From SHZI01 sp963698405 (GTDB taxonomy: Bacteria > Pseudomonadota > Gammaproteobacteria > Steroidobacterales > GCA-2729495), in the NCBI GenBank assembly GCA_963698405.1, contig CAVOQT010000015.1, forward strand, positions 62,001 through 126,000: a stretch of DNA of 64,000 nt. The letters run 5' to 3'. Within the stretch, counting starts at the first letter, position 1, and every line of letters starts with the position of its first letter. The notes beneath the pieces were generated by a model. It was not told the DNA's origin and searched no databases. It worked only from the letters and a program-made list of their open reading frames with translations. Both the position numbers and the translations under genes were made by a program. Shown piece after piece: positions 34,800 to 42,913 of the stretch.

Positions 34800-36587
34800 T
34801 TAATACGTCCGCGCCTTCGGCGCGACCGTCTCCACTTCATTGGTTAGGGTCTGCAGTTTTACTGCACGATAGTCAAAACGCACTCCGCCCTGCTCATCGA
34901 TCCAGGCCAGGGTATGTTTCATCCATTGCTGATCATCACGATCCGGGAAGTCTTCACGCGCGTGTGCGCCACGACTTTCGCGACGATTGACCGCACCGGT
35001 GATGGTTACCATCGCCTGGCCGAGCAGGTTGTCGAGTTCGAGCGTTTCCATCAGATCCGTATTCCAGATCAGGCTGCGGTCGCTGACATGCACATCGACA
35101 AAGGACTGGAAGCACTTGAGCAGTGCATCGACACCATCCTGCAGCGACTGCCCGGTACGGAACACGGCCGCATGCGACTGCATGATGCGCTGCATTTCGA
35201 GGCGAATCTCCGCCGTACCTCGCCCGCCCTTGGCGTTACGCAGACGATCGAGCCGCGCGACTGAGATCTCGGACGCATCAGCACGCAAGGCCCGCTGGCG
35301 GGCGCCGGCGACAACTGTTTCAGCACAGCGATGCGCGACAGCACGCCCGAAGACCACCAGGTCGAGCAACGAGTTTGAGCCAAGCCGGTTTGCACCGTGC
35401 ACCGACACACACGCTGCCTCGCCGATCGCCATCAGGCCCGGCACCACCGTCTCCGGATTGCCGTCTTTCAGCGTCAGCACTTCGCCATGTACGTTGGTCG
35501 GTATGCCGCCCATGTTGTAGTGCACGGTTGGCAGAACCGGGATCGGTTCACGCGTTACATCAACACCGGCAAAGATGCGTGCGGTCTCGGCAATACCTGG
35601 CAACCGTTCGTTGATGACTTCAGGGCCCAGATGTTCGAGATGCAGATGTATATGGTCCTTGTCCGGCCCCACGCCGCGGCCTTCACGGATCTCGATGGTC
35701 ATGGCCCGACTGACCACGTCGCGCGAAGCAAGATCCTTGGCGTTCGGTGCATAGCGCTCCATGAACCGGTCGCCCGTCGAGTTGGTCAGGTAACCACCCT
35801 CACCGCGCACACCTTCGGTGATCAGGCAGCCAGCGCCATAAATACCCGTGGGGTGAAACTGCACGAACTCCATGTCCTGCAGTGGCAGACCAGCACGCAA
35901 TACCATCGCATTGCCGTCGCCCGTACAGGTATGTGCAGACGTACAGGAAAAGAAGGCACGACCATATCCGCCAGTAGCGAGAATCGTGCGCTGTGCGCGA
36001 AAGCGATGCAGCTTGCCGGTGGCCATTTCCAGCGCAATCACGCCGCGGCACTCGCCGTCTTCCATCAACAGGTCGAGCGCAAAGAACTCGATGAAGAAGG
36101 TCGCCTGATGCTTCAGTGACTGCTGGTACAGGGCGTGCAACATCGCATGACCGGTACGGTCTGCGGCTGCACAGGTACGCTGCGCGGTACCCTTGCCAAA
36201 ATGCGTGGTCATGCCGCCGAAGGGTCGCTGGTAAATGCGTCCGTCATCGGTGCGTGAAAACGGCACACCGTAGTGCTCGAGTTCGATGACCGCAGCTGGC
36301 GCTTCCTTGCACATGTACTCGATTGCATTCTGGTCACCGAGCCAGTCAGAACCCTTGACCGTGTCGTACATGTGCCAGCGCCAATCGTCGTCGCCCATGT
36401 TGCCGAGTGCTGCACTGATACCGCCCTGCGCCGCCACGGTATGACTGCGGGTGGGAAATACCTTGCTCAGACAAGCAGTGGATAGTCCCGCCTCGGCAAG
36501 GCCTACCGCCGCACGCAGGCCGGCACCGCCGGCGCCAACCACAACCACATCGTAGGTGTGGTCAACAAAAGAATAAGCCTGGCTCAT
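34800..36587 (-). CDS. sdhA: Succinate dehydrogenase flavoprotein subunit
   Basis: A 595-residue catalytic subunit oxidising succinate to fumarate in the TCA cycle and respiratory complex II. The FAD-binding motif VVVGAGGAGLRAAVGLAEAG is at residues 15-34. His49 in TRSHTVAAQGG is the covalent FAD attachment site, the target of SdhE. EFVQFHPTGIYG and the C-terminal RRESRGAHAREDFPDRDD are conserved. The start overlaps the sdhD stop as ATGA. Confidence 0.98.
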   Translation of the reverse strand: MSQAYSFVDHTYDVVVVGAGGAGLRAAVGLAEAGLSTACLSKVFPTRSHTVAAQGGISAALGNMGDDDWRWHMYDTVKGSDWLGDQNAIEYMCKEAPAAVIELEHYGVPFSRTDDGRIYQRPFGGMTTHFGKGTAQRTCAAADRTGHAMLHALYQQSLKHQATFFIEFFALDLLMEDGECRGVIALEMATGKLHRFRAQRTILATGGYGRAFFSCTSAHTCTGDGNAMVLRAGLPLQDMEFVQFHPTGIYGAGCLITEGVRGEGGYLTNSTGDRFMERYAPNAKDLASRDVVSRAMTIEIREGRGVGPDKDHIHLHLEHLGPEVINERLPGIAETARIFAGVDVTREPIPVLPTVHYNMGGIPTNVHGEVLTLKDGNPETVVPGLMAIGEAACVSVHGANRLGSNSLLDLVVFGRAVAHRCAETVVAGARQRALRADASEISVARLDRLRNAKGGRGTAEIRLEMQRIMQSHAAVFRTGQSLQDGVDALLKCFQSFVDVHVSDRSLIWNTDLMETLELDNLLGQAMVTITGAVNRRESRGAHAREDFPDRDDQQWMKHTLAWIDEQGGVRFDYRAVKLQTLTNEVETVAPKARTY

Positions 36588-36970
36588 GCGCCGGCCCTCG
36601 TGGCAATCAGGAAAATGGAAAAGATGCCGGCCGCAGCCAGCGCGATATGTGCAAGACGCAACAGCGCCAGCACCACGATGCGCGAGCCTGGCGTATGGAT
36701 GTAGTCCTCAGCCACCACCTGTGTGCCGAGTGCAGAGTGATAGACCAGCGCAATGACCAGCAGCGAAAGCATGACAGCACGCAGAGGTGCCGCAGCCCAC
36801 GCACTCACCGTGTAATAGTCGAGACCCGGCAAGCCCAGCAGTGAAACCACAAACCAGAGCGTAAGCGGCACCAGCGCCACCGCACTCAGACGCTGCGCCC
36901 ACCAGTGCTCGGTACCGGAATTTGCCGAGCCGAGCCCCAGCGCACTACCCAGCGGTGACTTCAGGCTCAT
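36584..36970 (-). CDS. sdhD: Succinate dehydrogenase membrane anchor SdhD
   Basis: A 128-residue protein with three transmembrane helices (about 30-47, 63-83 and 97-122). YHSALGTQVVAEDYIH contains the expected heme b ligand His. With SdhC it anchors SdhAB and forms the quinone site. It overlaps sdhC upstream and sdhA downstream as ATGA. Confidence 0.93.
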   Translation of the reverse strand: MSLKSPLGSALGLGSANSGTEHWWAQRLSAVALVPLTLWFVVSLLGLPGLDYYTVSAWAAAPLRAVMLSLLVIALVYHSALGTQVVAEDYIHTPGSRIVVLALLRLAHIALAAAGIFSIFLIATRAGA

Positions 36971-37359
36971 GCCGCACCTCCGATCATCGCGTACGCCCAG
37001 AACGCCAGCGTGAGCAGTACGGATACGCAGACCACCACGAGCCCCGACTTGCGTGCCGTGTGCTTGTCAAAACCGCGATCCACATCCCAGGCCAGATGAC
37101 GTATGCCGTTGCACAGGTGATAGAAGAACGCAAAGCTCCAGCCCAGCAGCAAAAACTGACCGATGAAGCTGTGGAACAGATCGCTGACCTGCAGGAAGCT
37201 CGTCTGCCCGGCCGCCAACGCAAGCAACCAGCTGACGAGAGCGATTGCACCGACCGAAAGAGCGACGCCAGTCATCCGGTGCAAAATCGACAGGGTATTG
37301 CTGACTGCCCACCGGTACACCTGCAGATGCGGGGACAGCGGTCTGGAAACCTGGCTCAT
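36967..37359 (-). CDS. sdhC: Succinate dehydrogenase cytochrome b subunit SdhC
   Basis: A 130-residue three-helix membrane subunit. RPLSPHLQVYRW and SILHRMTGVAL are the N-terminal signature, and HLCNGIRHLAWD carries the heme ligand His. The ATG with GGAG 7 bases upstream is chosen over a GTG four codons earlier. An intrinsic terminator-like hairpin ends only 14 bases upstream of this start, so expression probably depends on read-through. Confidence 0.95.
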   Translation of the reverse strand: MSQVSRPLSPHLQVYRWAVSNTLSILHRMTGVALSVGAIALVSWLLALAAGQTSFLQVSDLFHSFIGQFLLLGWSFAFFYHLCNGIRHLAWDVDRGFDKHTARKSGLVVVCVSVLLTLAFWAYAMIGGAA

Positions 37360-37373
37360 CAAACTCTCCACTC

Positions 37374-37411
37374 AAAAAAAAGACTCGCAAACGCCACTGG
37401 CGTCGCGAATC
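37374..37411 (-). terminator. Intrinsic terminator or attenuator directly upstream of sdhC
   Basis: On the minus strand GATTCGC-GACGCC-AGT-GGCGTT-T-GCGAGTC forms a 13-bp stem (two G-U pairs, one bulged U) with a three-base loop. Eight T residues (37381-37374) follow. The run ends 14 bases before the sdhC ATG. It lies 36 bases after the SDHAF4-like stop. It could terminate that transcript or act as an attenuator of the sdh operon. Confidence 0.8.
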
Positions 37412-37447
37412 GCAGCACTCAGGCTGGGATCGGAACTGCTGCTGCGC

Positions 37448-37636
37448 TCAGAAATCTATACAGCGCCCGCCACGCTCCCAGTCACCATAACGGGTGGGCT
37501 CAAGACCCGCAGGCCCACCGGTTTCACGGGGCTGGCTGGCTTCGGGGGGCTGGTCTTCAGACAGTGGTAGCGAAATATCCGGCCCGGCAGCAGCATCGAT
37601 CTTCGCTGGTTTTTCAGTTGCGCGGGGCTGGTTCAC
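37448..37636 (-). CDS. SDHAF4-like (DUF1674) complex II assembly factor
   Basis: A 62-residue protein with a disordered Pro/Ala/Glu-rich N-terminus. The C-terminal block EPTRYGDWER followed by RCIDF is nearly identical to the end of mitochondrial SDHAF4. SDHAF4 binds flavinylated SdhA before it joins SdhB and limits radical damage. The gene starts with GTG, lies upstream of sdhC on the same strand, and is separated from it by a strong terminator. Easy to miss because of its size; it partly overlaps an open but non-homologous upstream extension of ygfZ on the other strand. Confidence 0.88.
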   Translation of the reverse strand: MNQPRATEKPAKIDAAAGPDISLPLSEDQPPEASQPRETGGPAGLEPTRYGDWERGGRCIDF

Positions 37637-37712
37637 GGACGAATTGTGCCAGAATGACCCCGGCTACTCCAGACCGGATCAGGTCTCAACCCGCTCATAC
37701 ACAAGGCTTTCT

Positions 37713-38564
37713 GTGCCCGACAGCATTGCACTGAACGATCTGCGCATCCTCACCATTTCCGGACCGGAGCGCGTGAGCTTCCTGCAGGGCCAACTGACGC
37801 AGGATGTCGCGCTCGCACGCGCCGATACTACTGTGCTCAGCGGCTGGGCCGACGCGCGCGGCCGGCTGCTGTTTGCCGGTCATCTGTTCACGCTGGGCAC
37901 CAGCGCCGATGCGCCGCTGGCCCTGCTGGTGCCGCAGCCGCTCGCAGACTCACTACTGAAACGTATGCAGATGTACGTATTGCGGGCCAAAGTACAGATC
38001 GCCCTGTCCACCCTCGCGGTGTACGGTCTGCATGCGGGAAGCAGCCCTCCTGAAGCCGGCACCGGCCAGCAGCTGCGATACCTTGATGAGGCAACGCGCA
38101 GCTTGTTCGTCGGTCCGGGCTTCGCCTCTGGCACGGCCGACGATAGCCCGCAGGCCCGCAACAGCTGGTTGCTGGCTGACATCCGCGCCGGCATACCCGA
38201 CATAGGCACGGCCACCAGTGGCGAGTTCATACCGCAGATGATCAATCTCGATCTGCTGAATGCGATCAGCTTCAGCAAGGGCTGCTATACCGGCCAGGAA
38301 ATCATCGCGCGTACAAAATATCTGGGGCGCGTGAAGCGACGCATGCTGCGCTTCTCGGCCAGCACGCCTCCTCCGCCCCCCGGCACACCGATCCATGCGA
38401 CACGCGGCACCGTCGGGCAGGTGGTCAGCGCCGCTTTCACACCTGAAGGCAGCGAGATGCTCGCCGTCATCACGATCGACGATCTGCCTGGCCCCTTCTG
38501 TCTGGACAGCAACGGGACACAGGTATTGCAGCGGCTGGATCTGCCCTATGAGGTGCCGACCTAG
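37713..38564 (+). CDS. ygfZ: Folate-binding protein YgfZ
   Basis: A 283-residue GcvT-like protein that supports synthesis or repair of iron-sulfur clusters. The family signature KGCYTGQE is present in SFSKGCYTGQEIIARTKYLG. The GTG giving VPDSIALNDLRIL is chosen; AAGG lies about 8 bases upstream and homology starts there, although the frame is open back over the SDHAF4-like gene. It is divergent from that gene with 76 bases between them. Confidence 0.92.
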   Translation: MPDSIALNDLRILTISGPERVSFLQGQLTQDVALARADTTVLSGWADARGRLLFAGHLFTLGTSADAPLALLVPQPLADSLLKRMQMYVLRAKVQIALSTLAVYGLHAGSSPPEAGTGQQLRYLDEATRSLFVGPGFASGTADDSPQARNSWLLADIRAGIPDIGTATSGEFIPQMINLDLLNAISFSKGCYTGQEIIARTKYLGRVKRRMLRFSASTPPPPPGTPIHATRGTVGQVVSAAFTPEGSEMLAVITIDDLPGPFCLDSNGTQVLQRLDLPYEVPT

Positions 38565-38597
38565 GCATATCACCCGGCCGGCTGCGGAGCGGTCGCT

Positions 38598-39752
38598 CTA
38601 CGTCCGTTTCAGCAGCAGCGTTGTCGCAATCAACGCAGAGAGCATCGAACCAGCCAGCACCCCGATCTTCAGTCGGGTTTCAAACTCCGGACCCAGACCC
38701 GCGAATGCCAGCGAACCGATGAACAGGCTCATCGTAAAACCGATACCGCACAACACACACACGGCGAAGAACTGACGCTGGCTGGCATCAGCAGGAAACG
38801 CCGCCCTGCCGAAGCGGACCAGCAGCCAGGCCGCACCAAACACACCGATGGCCTTGCCGACAGTCAGACCGAGACCGATGCCCAGCGATACCGGATGGAA
38901 TACCGTGTCCAGCGACAGGCCCCGCAGGGACACCCCGGCATTGACGAAGGCAAACATCGGCAGGATCGCAAGGGCCACCCAGGGCTGCAGTGCATGCTCT
39001 GTTTCCTGCAGTGGCGAACTGCCATCCGGACGGAAGACCGGTATGGCCAGCGCGGTGATGACTCCGGCGAGCGTGGCATGCACCCCGGACTTGAGCACGC
39101 AGACCCAGATCAGCACCCCGACAACCAGATAGGGCGAGACGCTCATCACCCGCATGCGGTTCAGCAGAAACAGCACGGCACAGCCGATGCCACTCGAGAT
39201 CAGCATCGGTACTGACAGGCGTTCGGTATAGAACAGTGCGATCACCATGATCGCACCCAGGTCGTCGATGATGGCCACGGCGGTGAGAAACAGCTTCAGT
39301 GAGGCCGGCACGCGCGAGCCCAGCAGCATCAGTATGGCCAGCGCAAAGGCGATATCTGTCGCAGCCGGAATAGCCCAGCCCCGCATGGCCGCAGCATCGT
39401 CAAAATTGAGCGAAATGTAGACCAGTGCCGGCACGAACATACCGCCGAGTGCAGCGCCAGCAGGGAGAATCGCCTGCTTCAGGGAGGTCAGCTCACCGTC
39501 AACCAGCTCGCGCTTGACCTCCAAGCCGACCAGAAAAAAGAACACCGCCATCCACAGGTCATTGACCCAGGTCACCAGCGGCTTGGACAGCACCAGCCAG
39601 TCCTCGCCGATGCGTACTTCACCTGGCAGATGCACGAAAGCCTCGTACCAGGCTGCCAGCGATGAGTTGCTTATCAGTAGCGCAAGCAGTGCCGCGCCGG
39701 CAAGCGCGATGCCACCTGTAGATTCGGACTTTATGAACTGACGGATACCCAC
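38598..39752 (-). CDS. nhaA: Na+/H+ antiporter NhaA
   Basis: A 384-residue, 12-helix inner-membrane antiporter exchanging two H+ for one Na+. Helix IV contains PAATDIAFALAIL, helix V AIIDDLGA with the paired ion-binding aspartates, and a helix X Lys lies in VGKAIGVFGAAW. MAVFFFLVGLEVKREL is also diagnostic. I chose GTG 39752, which has AGGAG upstream; a GTG 33 bases earlier would overlap the lipoprotein gene. Confidence 0.96.
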   Translation of the reverse strand: MGIRQFIKSESTGGIALAGAALLALLISNSSLAAWYEAFVHLPGEVRIGEDWLVLSKPLVTWVNDLWMAVFFFLVGLEVKRELVDGELTSLKQAILPAGAALGGMFVPALVYISLNFDDAAAMRGWAIPAATDIAFALAILMLLGSRVPASLKLFLTAVAIIDDLGAIMVIALFYTERLSVPMLISSGIGCAVLFLLNRMRVMSVSPYLVVGVLIWVCVLKSGVHATLAGVITALAIPVFRPDGSSPLQETEHALQPWVALAILPMFAFVNAGVSLRGLSLDTVFHPVSLGIGLGLTVGKAIGVFGAAWLLVRFGRAAFPADASQRQFFAVCVLCGIGFTMSLFIGSLAFAGLGPEFETRLKIGVLAGSMLSALIATTLLLKRT

Positions 39753-39765
39753 GCTGGAAATGCTC

Positions 39766-40218
39766 CTAATAGTCTTCAGCGGCACCGGTCTCTACACCGA
39801 GACTGTAGGCTTGGCGCTTGCCATGCCCGGTGCCATCCGGATAGTTGATCGCCCCATCCGGCAGCAGTACGTGATCACCCTTGAGCATGATCCAGCGACC
39901 GTCAAAGGTCAGGAAACCGGGCAGCGCACTGCTGGCTGGTTCAGTGTATTCGGAGCGGAGTGCCTGCTGGTTCCATGTGCGGTGCCGGAGCAGGTACTGC
40001 CCTTCCGAAATCACGGCTCCAGTCGGAAACCAGGCCCTGCAGGTGTACCGATTCGGCACCGATGCCACTGGCTCGCATTCAAGCCAGGTTCCACCCTCTA
40101 CATTGCCGGCCCAGCTGGCGCTGGCGGGTACGCCTGGCGGACGCTCCGGATCGGCACCGGGGCTGCAGGCCGTCACAAGCCCGGCGAGTATTGCAATCAG
40201 CATCAACTGGCGGCGCAT
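39766..40218 (-). CDS. Lipoprotein of unknown function
   Basis: A 150-residue predicted lipoprotein. The signal peptide MRRQLMLIAILAGLVTAC ends in a lipobox with Cys18 as the likely acylation site. GGAGG lies about 9 bases before this ATG. The mature part is rich in Trp, Gly and Tyr and shows no motif I recognise (GTWLECEP, NRYTCRAWFPTG, SEGQYLLRHRTW). Cys residues in these segments may form a disulfide. It lies 13 bases upstream of nhaA on the same strand. Confidence 0.8.
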   Translation of the reverse strand: MRRQLMLIAILAGLVTACSPGADPERPPGVPASASWAGNVEGGTWLECEPVASVPNRYTCRAWFPTGAVISEGQYLLRHRTWNQQALRSEYTEPASSALPGFLTFDGRWIMLKGDHVLLPDGAINYPDGTGHGKRQAYSLGVETGAAEDY

Positions 40219-40258
40219 CTTTCTGACCTCCGCACAGTTCCGCTCCATCACGCAGCGG

Positions 40259-41734
40259 TCAGCTGCGCAGATGCGGAAACAGCAGCACGTCGCGGATCGA
40301 AGCCTGATTGGCGATAAACATCACCAGACGGTCCACACCGATACCGAGACCCGCGGTCGGCGGCATGCCGTATTCCAGCGCAGTGATGTAGTCCGCATCA
40401 TAGAACATCGCCTCATCATCACCGCCCGCCTTCTGCTGAACCTGGGCCTGAAAACGCTCGGCCTGATCTTCAGGATCGTTCAGCTCGGAGAAGCCGTTGG
40501 CCAGTTCGCGGCCATTGATGAAGAATTCGAAGCGGTCGGTGAGGAACGGATCGGCATCGGTCTTGCGTGCCAGCGGCGAGACTTCGGCCGGATAGCCGGT
40601 GATGAAGGTCGGCTCGATCAGCTCATGCTCGGCGGTTTTCTCGAAGATCTCGATCAGCAGTTTGCCGGCACCAAAACCCGGCTTCACAGCGATACCGAGC
40701 GCCGTACAGGCAGCGCGCAACGCATCCACATCACGCAACTGTTTCGATTCAAGCCCGGGGTTGTACAGCAACACCGCTTCCTCCACGGACAGCCGCCGAA
40801 AAGTCTTCGACAAATCGTGGCTGTGGCCCTGATATTCGACCGTGGTCGTGCCCAGCACATGCACGGCCAGGCTGCGCAGCAGATTCTCGAGCAGATCGAT
40901 CAGCGTGCGATGGTCCGCATAGGCCATGTACAACTCGAGCATGGTGAACTCGGGATTGTGCTGGGTGGACACCCCCTCGTTGCGGAAGCTCCGGTTGATC
41001 TCGTACACGCGCTCGAAGCCGCCGACCACCAGACGTTTCAGATACAGCTCGGGCGCAATGCGCAGGTAGAGCTGCCGGTCCATCGCGTTGTGATGCGTGA
41101 CAAAGGGCCTCGCCAGCGCACCGCCGGGAATCGCCTGCATCATCGGTGTTTCGACTTCCAGAAAATCCAGCGTATCCAGATAGGAGCGCAGAAACTGCAC
41201 GACCCGCGTACGCAGCGCAAAGACCCGGCGCGTCTCCTCGTTGACGATCAGGTCCACATACCGCTGCCGGTAGCGCATCTCCTGATCGCTGAGACCGTGA
41301 AACTTTTCCGGCAAGGGCTGCAGCGACTTGGTCAGCAGGGTCAGTTCCTGCACCTTCACGCTCAGCTCACCGGTTTTGGTACGAAACAGCGCGCCACGCA
41401 CGCCGACGATATCCCCCAGATCCAGCGCCTTGAAGCCAGCGTATGCGGCCTCGCCCAGCGTTTCCTTCTGCAGGAAAATCTGGATCTGCCCGCTGCGGTC
41501 CTGCAGGGTTGCAAAACTCGCCTTGCCCATCAGCCGCTTGGTCAGCATGCGGCCACCGACCTGCACTTCGACCGGTTCGGCCTCCAGCGTCTCGTTGCTG
41601 CATTCGTCGTAGATGGCATGCAACTGCCCGGCAAGCGCGCTGCGCCGGAACTGGTTGGGAAAATCGAAGCCCTCGGCGCGCAGCGCTGTCAGCTTGCGCC
41701 GGCGCTCGGCAATCAGTTTGTTCTCGTCACTCAT
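40259..41734 (-). CDS. lysS: Lysyl-tRNA synthetase, class II
   Basis: A 491-residue enzyme charging tRNA-Lys. An N-terminal OB-fold anticodon-binding domain (about 55-150) is followed by the class II catalytic core. Motif 2 is SFRNEGVSTQHNPEFTMLEL and motif 3 is GLGIGVDRLVMF near the C-terminus. Length is close to E. coli LysS (505). It starts 3 bases after the prfB stop, the conserved prfB-lysS operon. Confidence 0.97.
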   Translation of the reverse strand: MSDENKLIAERRRKLTALRAEGFDFPNQFRRSALAGQLHAIYDECSNETLEAEPVEVQVGGRMLTKRLMGKASFATLQDRSGQIQIFLQKETLGEAAYAGFKALDLGDIVGVRGALFRTKTGELSVKVQELTLLTKSLQPLPEKFHGLSDQEMRYRQRYVDLIVNEETRRVFALRTRVVQFLRSYLDTLDFLEVETPMMQAIPGGALARPFVTHHNAMDRQLYLRIAPELYLKRLVVGGFERVYEINRSFRNEGVSTQHNPEFTMLELYMAYADHRTLIDLLENLLRSLAVHVLGTTTVEYQGHSHDLSKTFRRLSVEEAVLLYNPGLESKQLRDVDALRAACTALGIAVKPGFGAGKLLIEIFEKTAEHELIEPTFITGYPAEVSPLARKTDADPFLTDRFEFFINGRELANGFSELNDPEDQAERFQAQVQQKAGGDDEAMFYDADYITALEYGMPPTAGLGIGVDRLVMFIANQASIRDVLLFPHLRS

Positions 41735-41737
41735 GGC

Positions 41738-42833
41738 TCAGAGCCCCTGCTTCAGGCTGGCTTCGATGAACTTGCGCAGATCGCCATCCAGCACCTTGTC
41801 CGGGCTGCCGGTTTCCACACCTGTGCGCAGATCCTTGATCCGCGACTGGTCGAGTACGTAGGAGCGGATCTGCTGACCCCAGCCCACATCCGATTTCGAA
41901 TCCTCGAGTACCTGCGCCTCGGCGCGACGCTTCTGCTGCTCCAACTCATAGAGCTTGGCGCGCATCTGCTTCATCGCCGTGGCGCGGTTCTTGTGCTGTG
42001 AGCGTTCGCTCTGGCATTGCACGACGGTATTGGTCGGAAGATGCGTCATGCGCACCGCAGATTCGGTCTTGTTGACATGCTGGCCGCCCGCTCCGCTCGC
42101 GCGATACACATCCACGCGCAGGTCCGAGGGATCGATTTCGATGTCGATGTCGTCGTCTATTTCCGGCGAAACAAAAACGGCTGCAAAAGAAGTATGGCGG
42201 CGATTGCCGGAATCGAAAGGCGACTTGCGCACCAGACGGTGCACACCGGTTTCCGTACGCAGCCAGCCATAGGCATAGGGCCCGGTCACATGAATGGTGG
42301 CGCCCTTGATGCCAGCCACCTCGCCGTCGGAGCTGTCGATAAGCTCGGCGGAGAAGCCATTGGCCTCACAATACTTGAGATACATCCGTAGCAGCATCGA
42401 GGCCCAGTCCTGGGCCTCGGTACCGCCGGCACCGGACTGGATATCCACGAAGGCATTGGCGCTATCCAGCTTGCCGGAAAACATGCGTTGAAATTCGAAC
42501 TGCTCGACATCGGCAGACACGCGCTTCAGATCACGCACGACCTCGTCGACCGTAGACTCGTCATTCTCCTCTTCGGCCAGGTCGAGCAGATCCGATGCAT
42601 CCCGCAGCGAACGCTCGATCTTCTCGATGCCCTCGGCCACGAACTCAAGCTCTGAAGCTTCCCGTCCGAGCACCTCGGCGCGCTTCGGATCATTCCAGAC
42701 GGCAGGGTCCTGCAGTGCTTCGCGAACCTCGCTCAGCCGACGCAGTTTCGCATCAAGGTCAAAGGTACCCCCTCAGAGCGCCATTGCGCTCCTGAAGGTC
42801 ACGGATGTTGAGTTTTATCTGGGCAGTTTCCAT
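41738..42833 (-). CDS. prfB: Peptide chain release factor 2, with programmed +1 frameshift
   Basis: RF2 recognises UAA and UGA and releases the finished peptide. The gene begins at ATG 42833 and reads 24 codons (METAQIKLNI...LRGYL) to an in-frame TGA at 42761-42759. A +1 shift gives the remaining 340 residues, 364 in total against 365 in E. coli. The main frame carries the anticodon-like SPF motif (RKSPFDSGN) and the catalytic GGQ (GAGGQHVNKT). Joined in an operon with lysS; recJ is 80 bases upstream. Confidence 0.96.
42758..42773 (-). promoter_or_regulatory. prfB programmed +1 frameshift site
   Basis: On the minus strand AGGGGG (42773-42768) acts as an internal Shine-Dalgarno element, then TAC, the slippery CTT (42764-42762) and TGA followed by C. 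This matches the E. coli signal AGGGGG-TAT-CTT-TGA-C except for a silent Tyr codon. It lets RF2 limit its own synthesis. Confidence 0.95.
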
Positions 42834-42913
42834 GGGGACAGGTCGCTCGGGAAAGCGCGAATGCTAGACGCTATGCCCCGGATCAACAACCGCCGGATGC
42901 GGATCGGACTCGC

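Noticed and set aside
37494..37712. Upstream extension of ygfZ on the plus strand
   Set aside because: It runs antisense to the SDHAF4-like gene and homology to YgfZ starts at the GTG at 37713.
39881..42001. A 706-codon open frame on the plus strand opposite the lipoprotein gene and lysS
   Set aside because: It is antisense to well-supported genes, has no recognisable domain and arises from codon bias in GC-rich genes.
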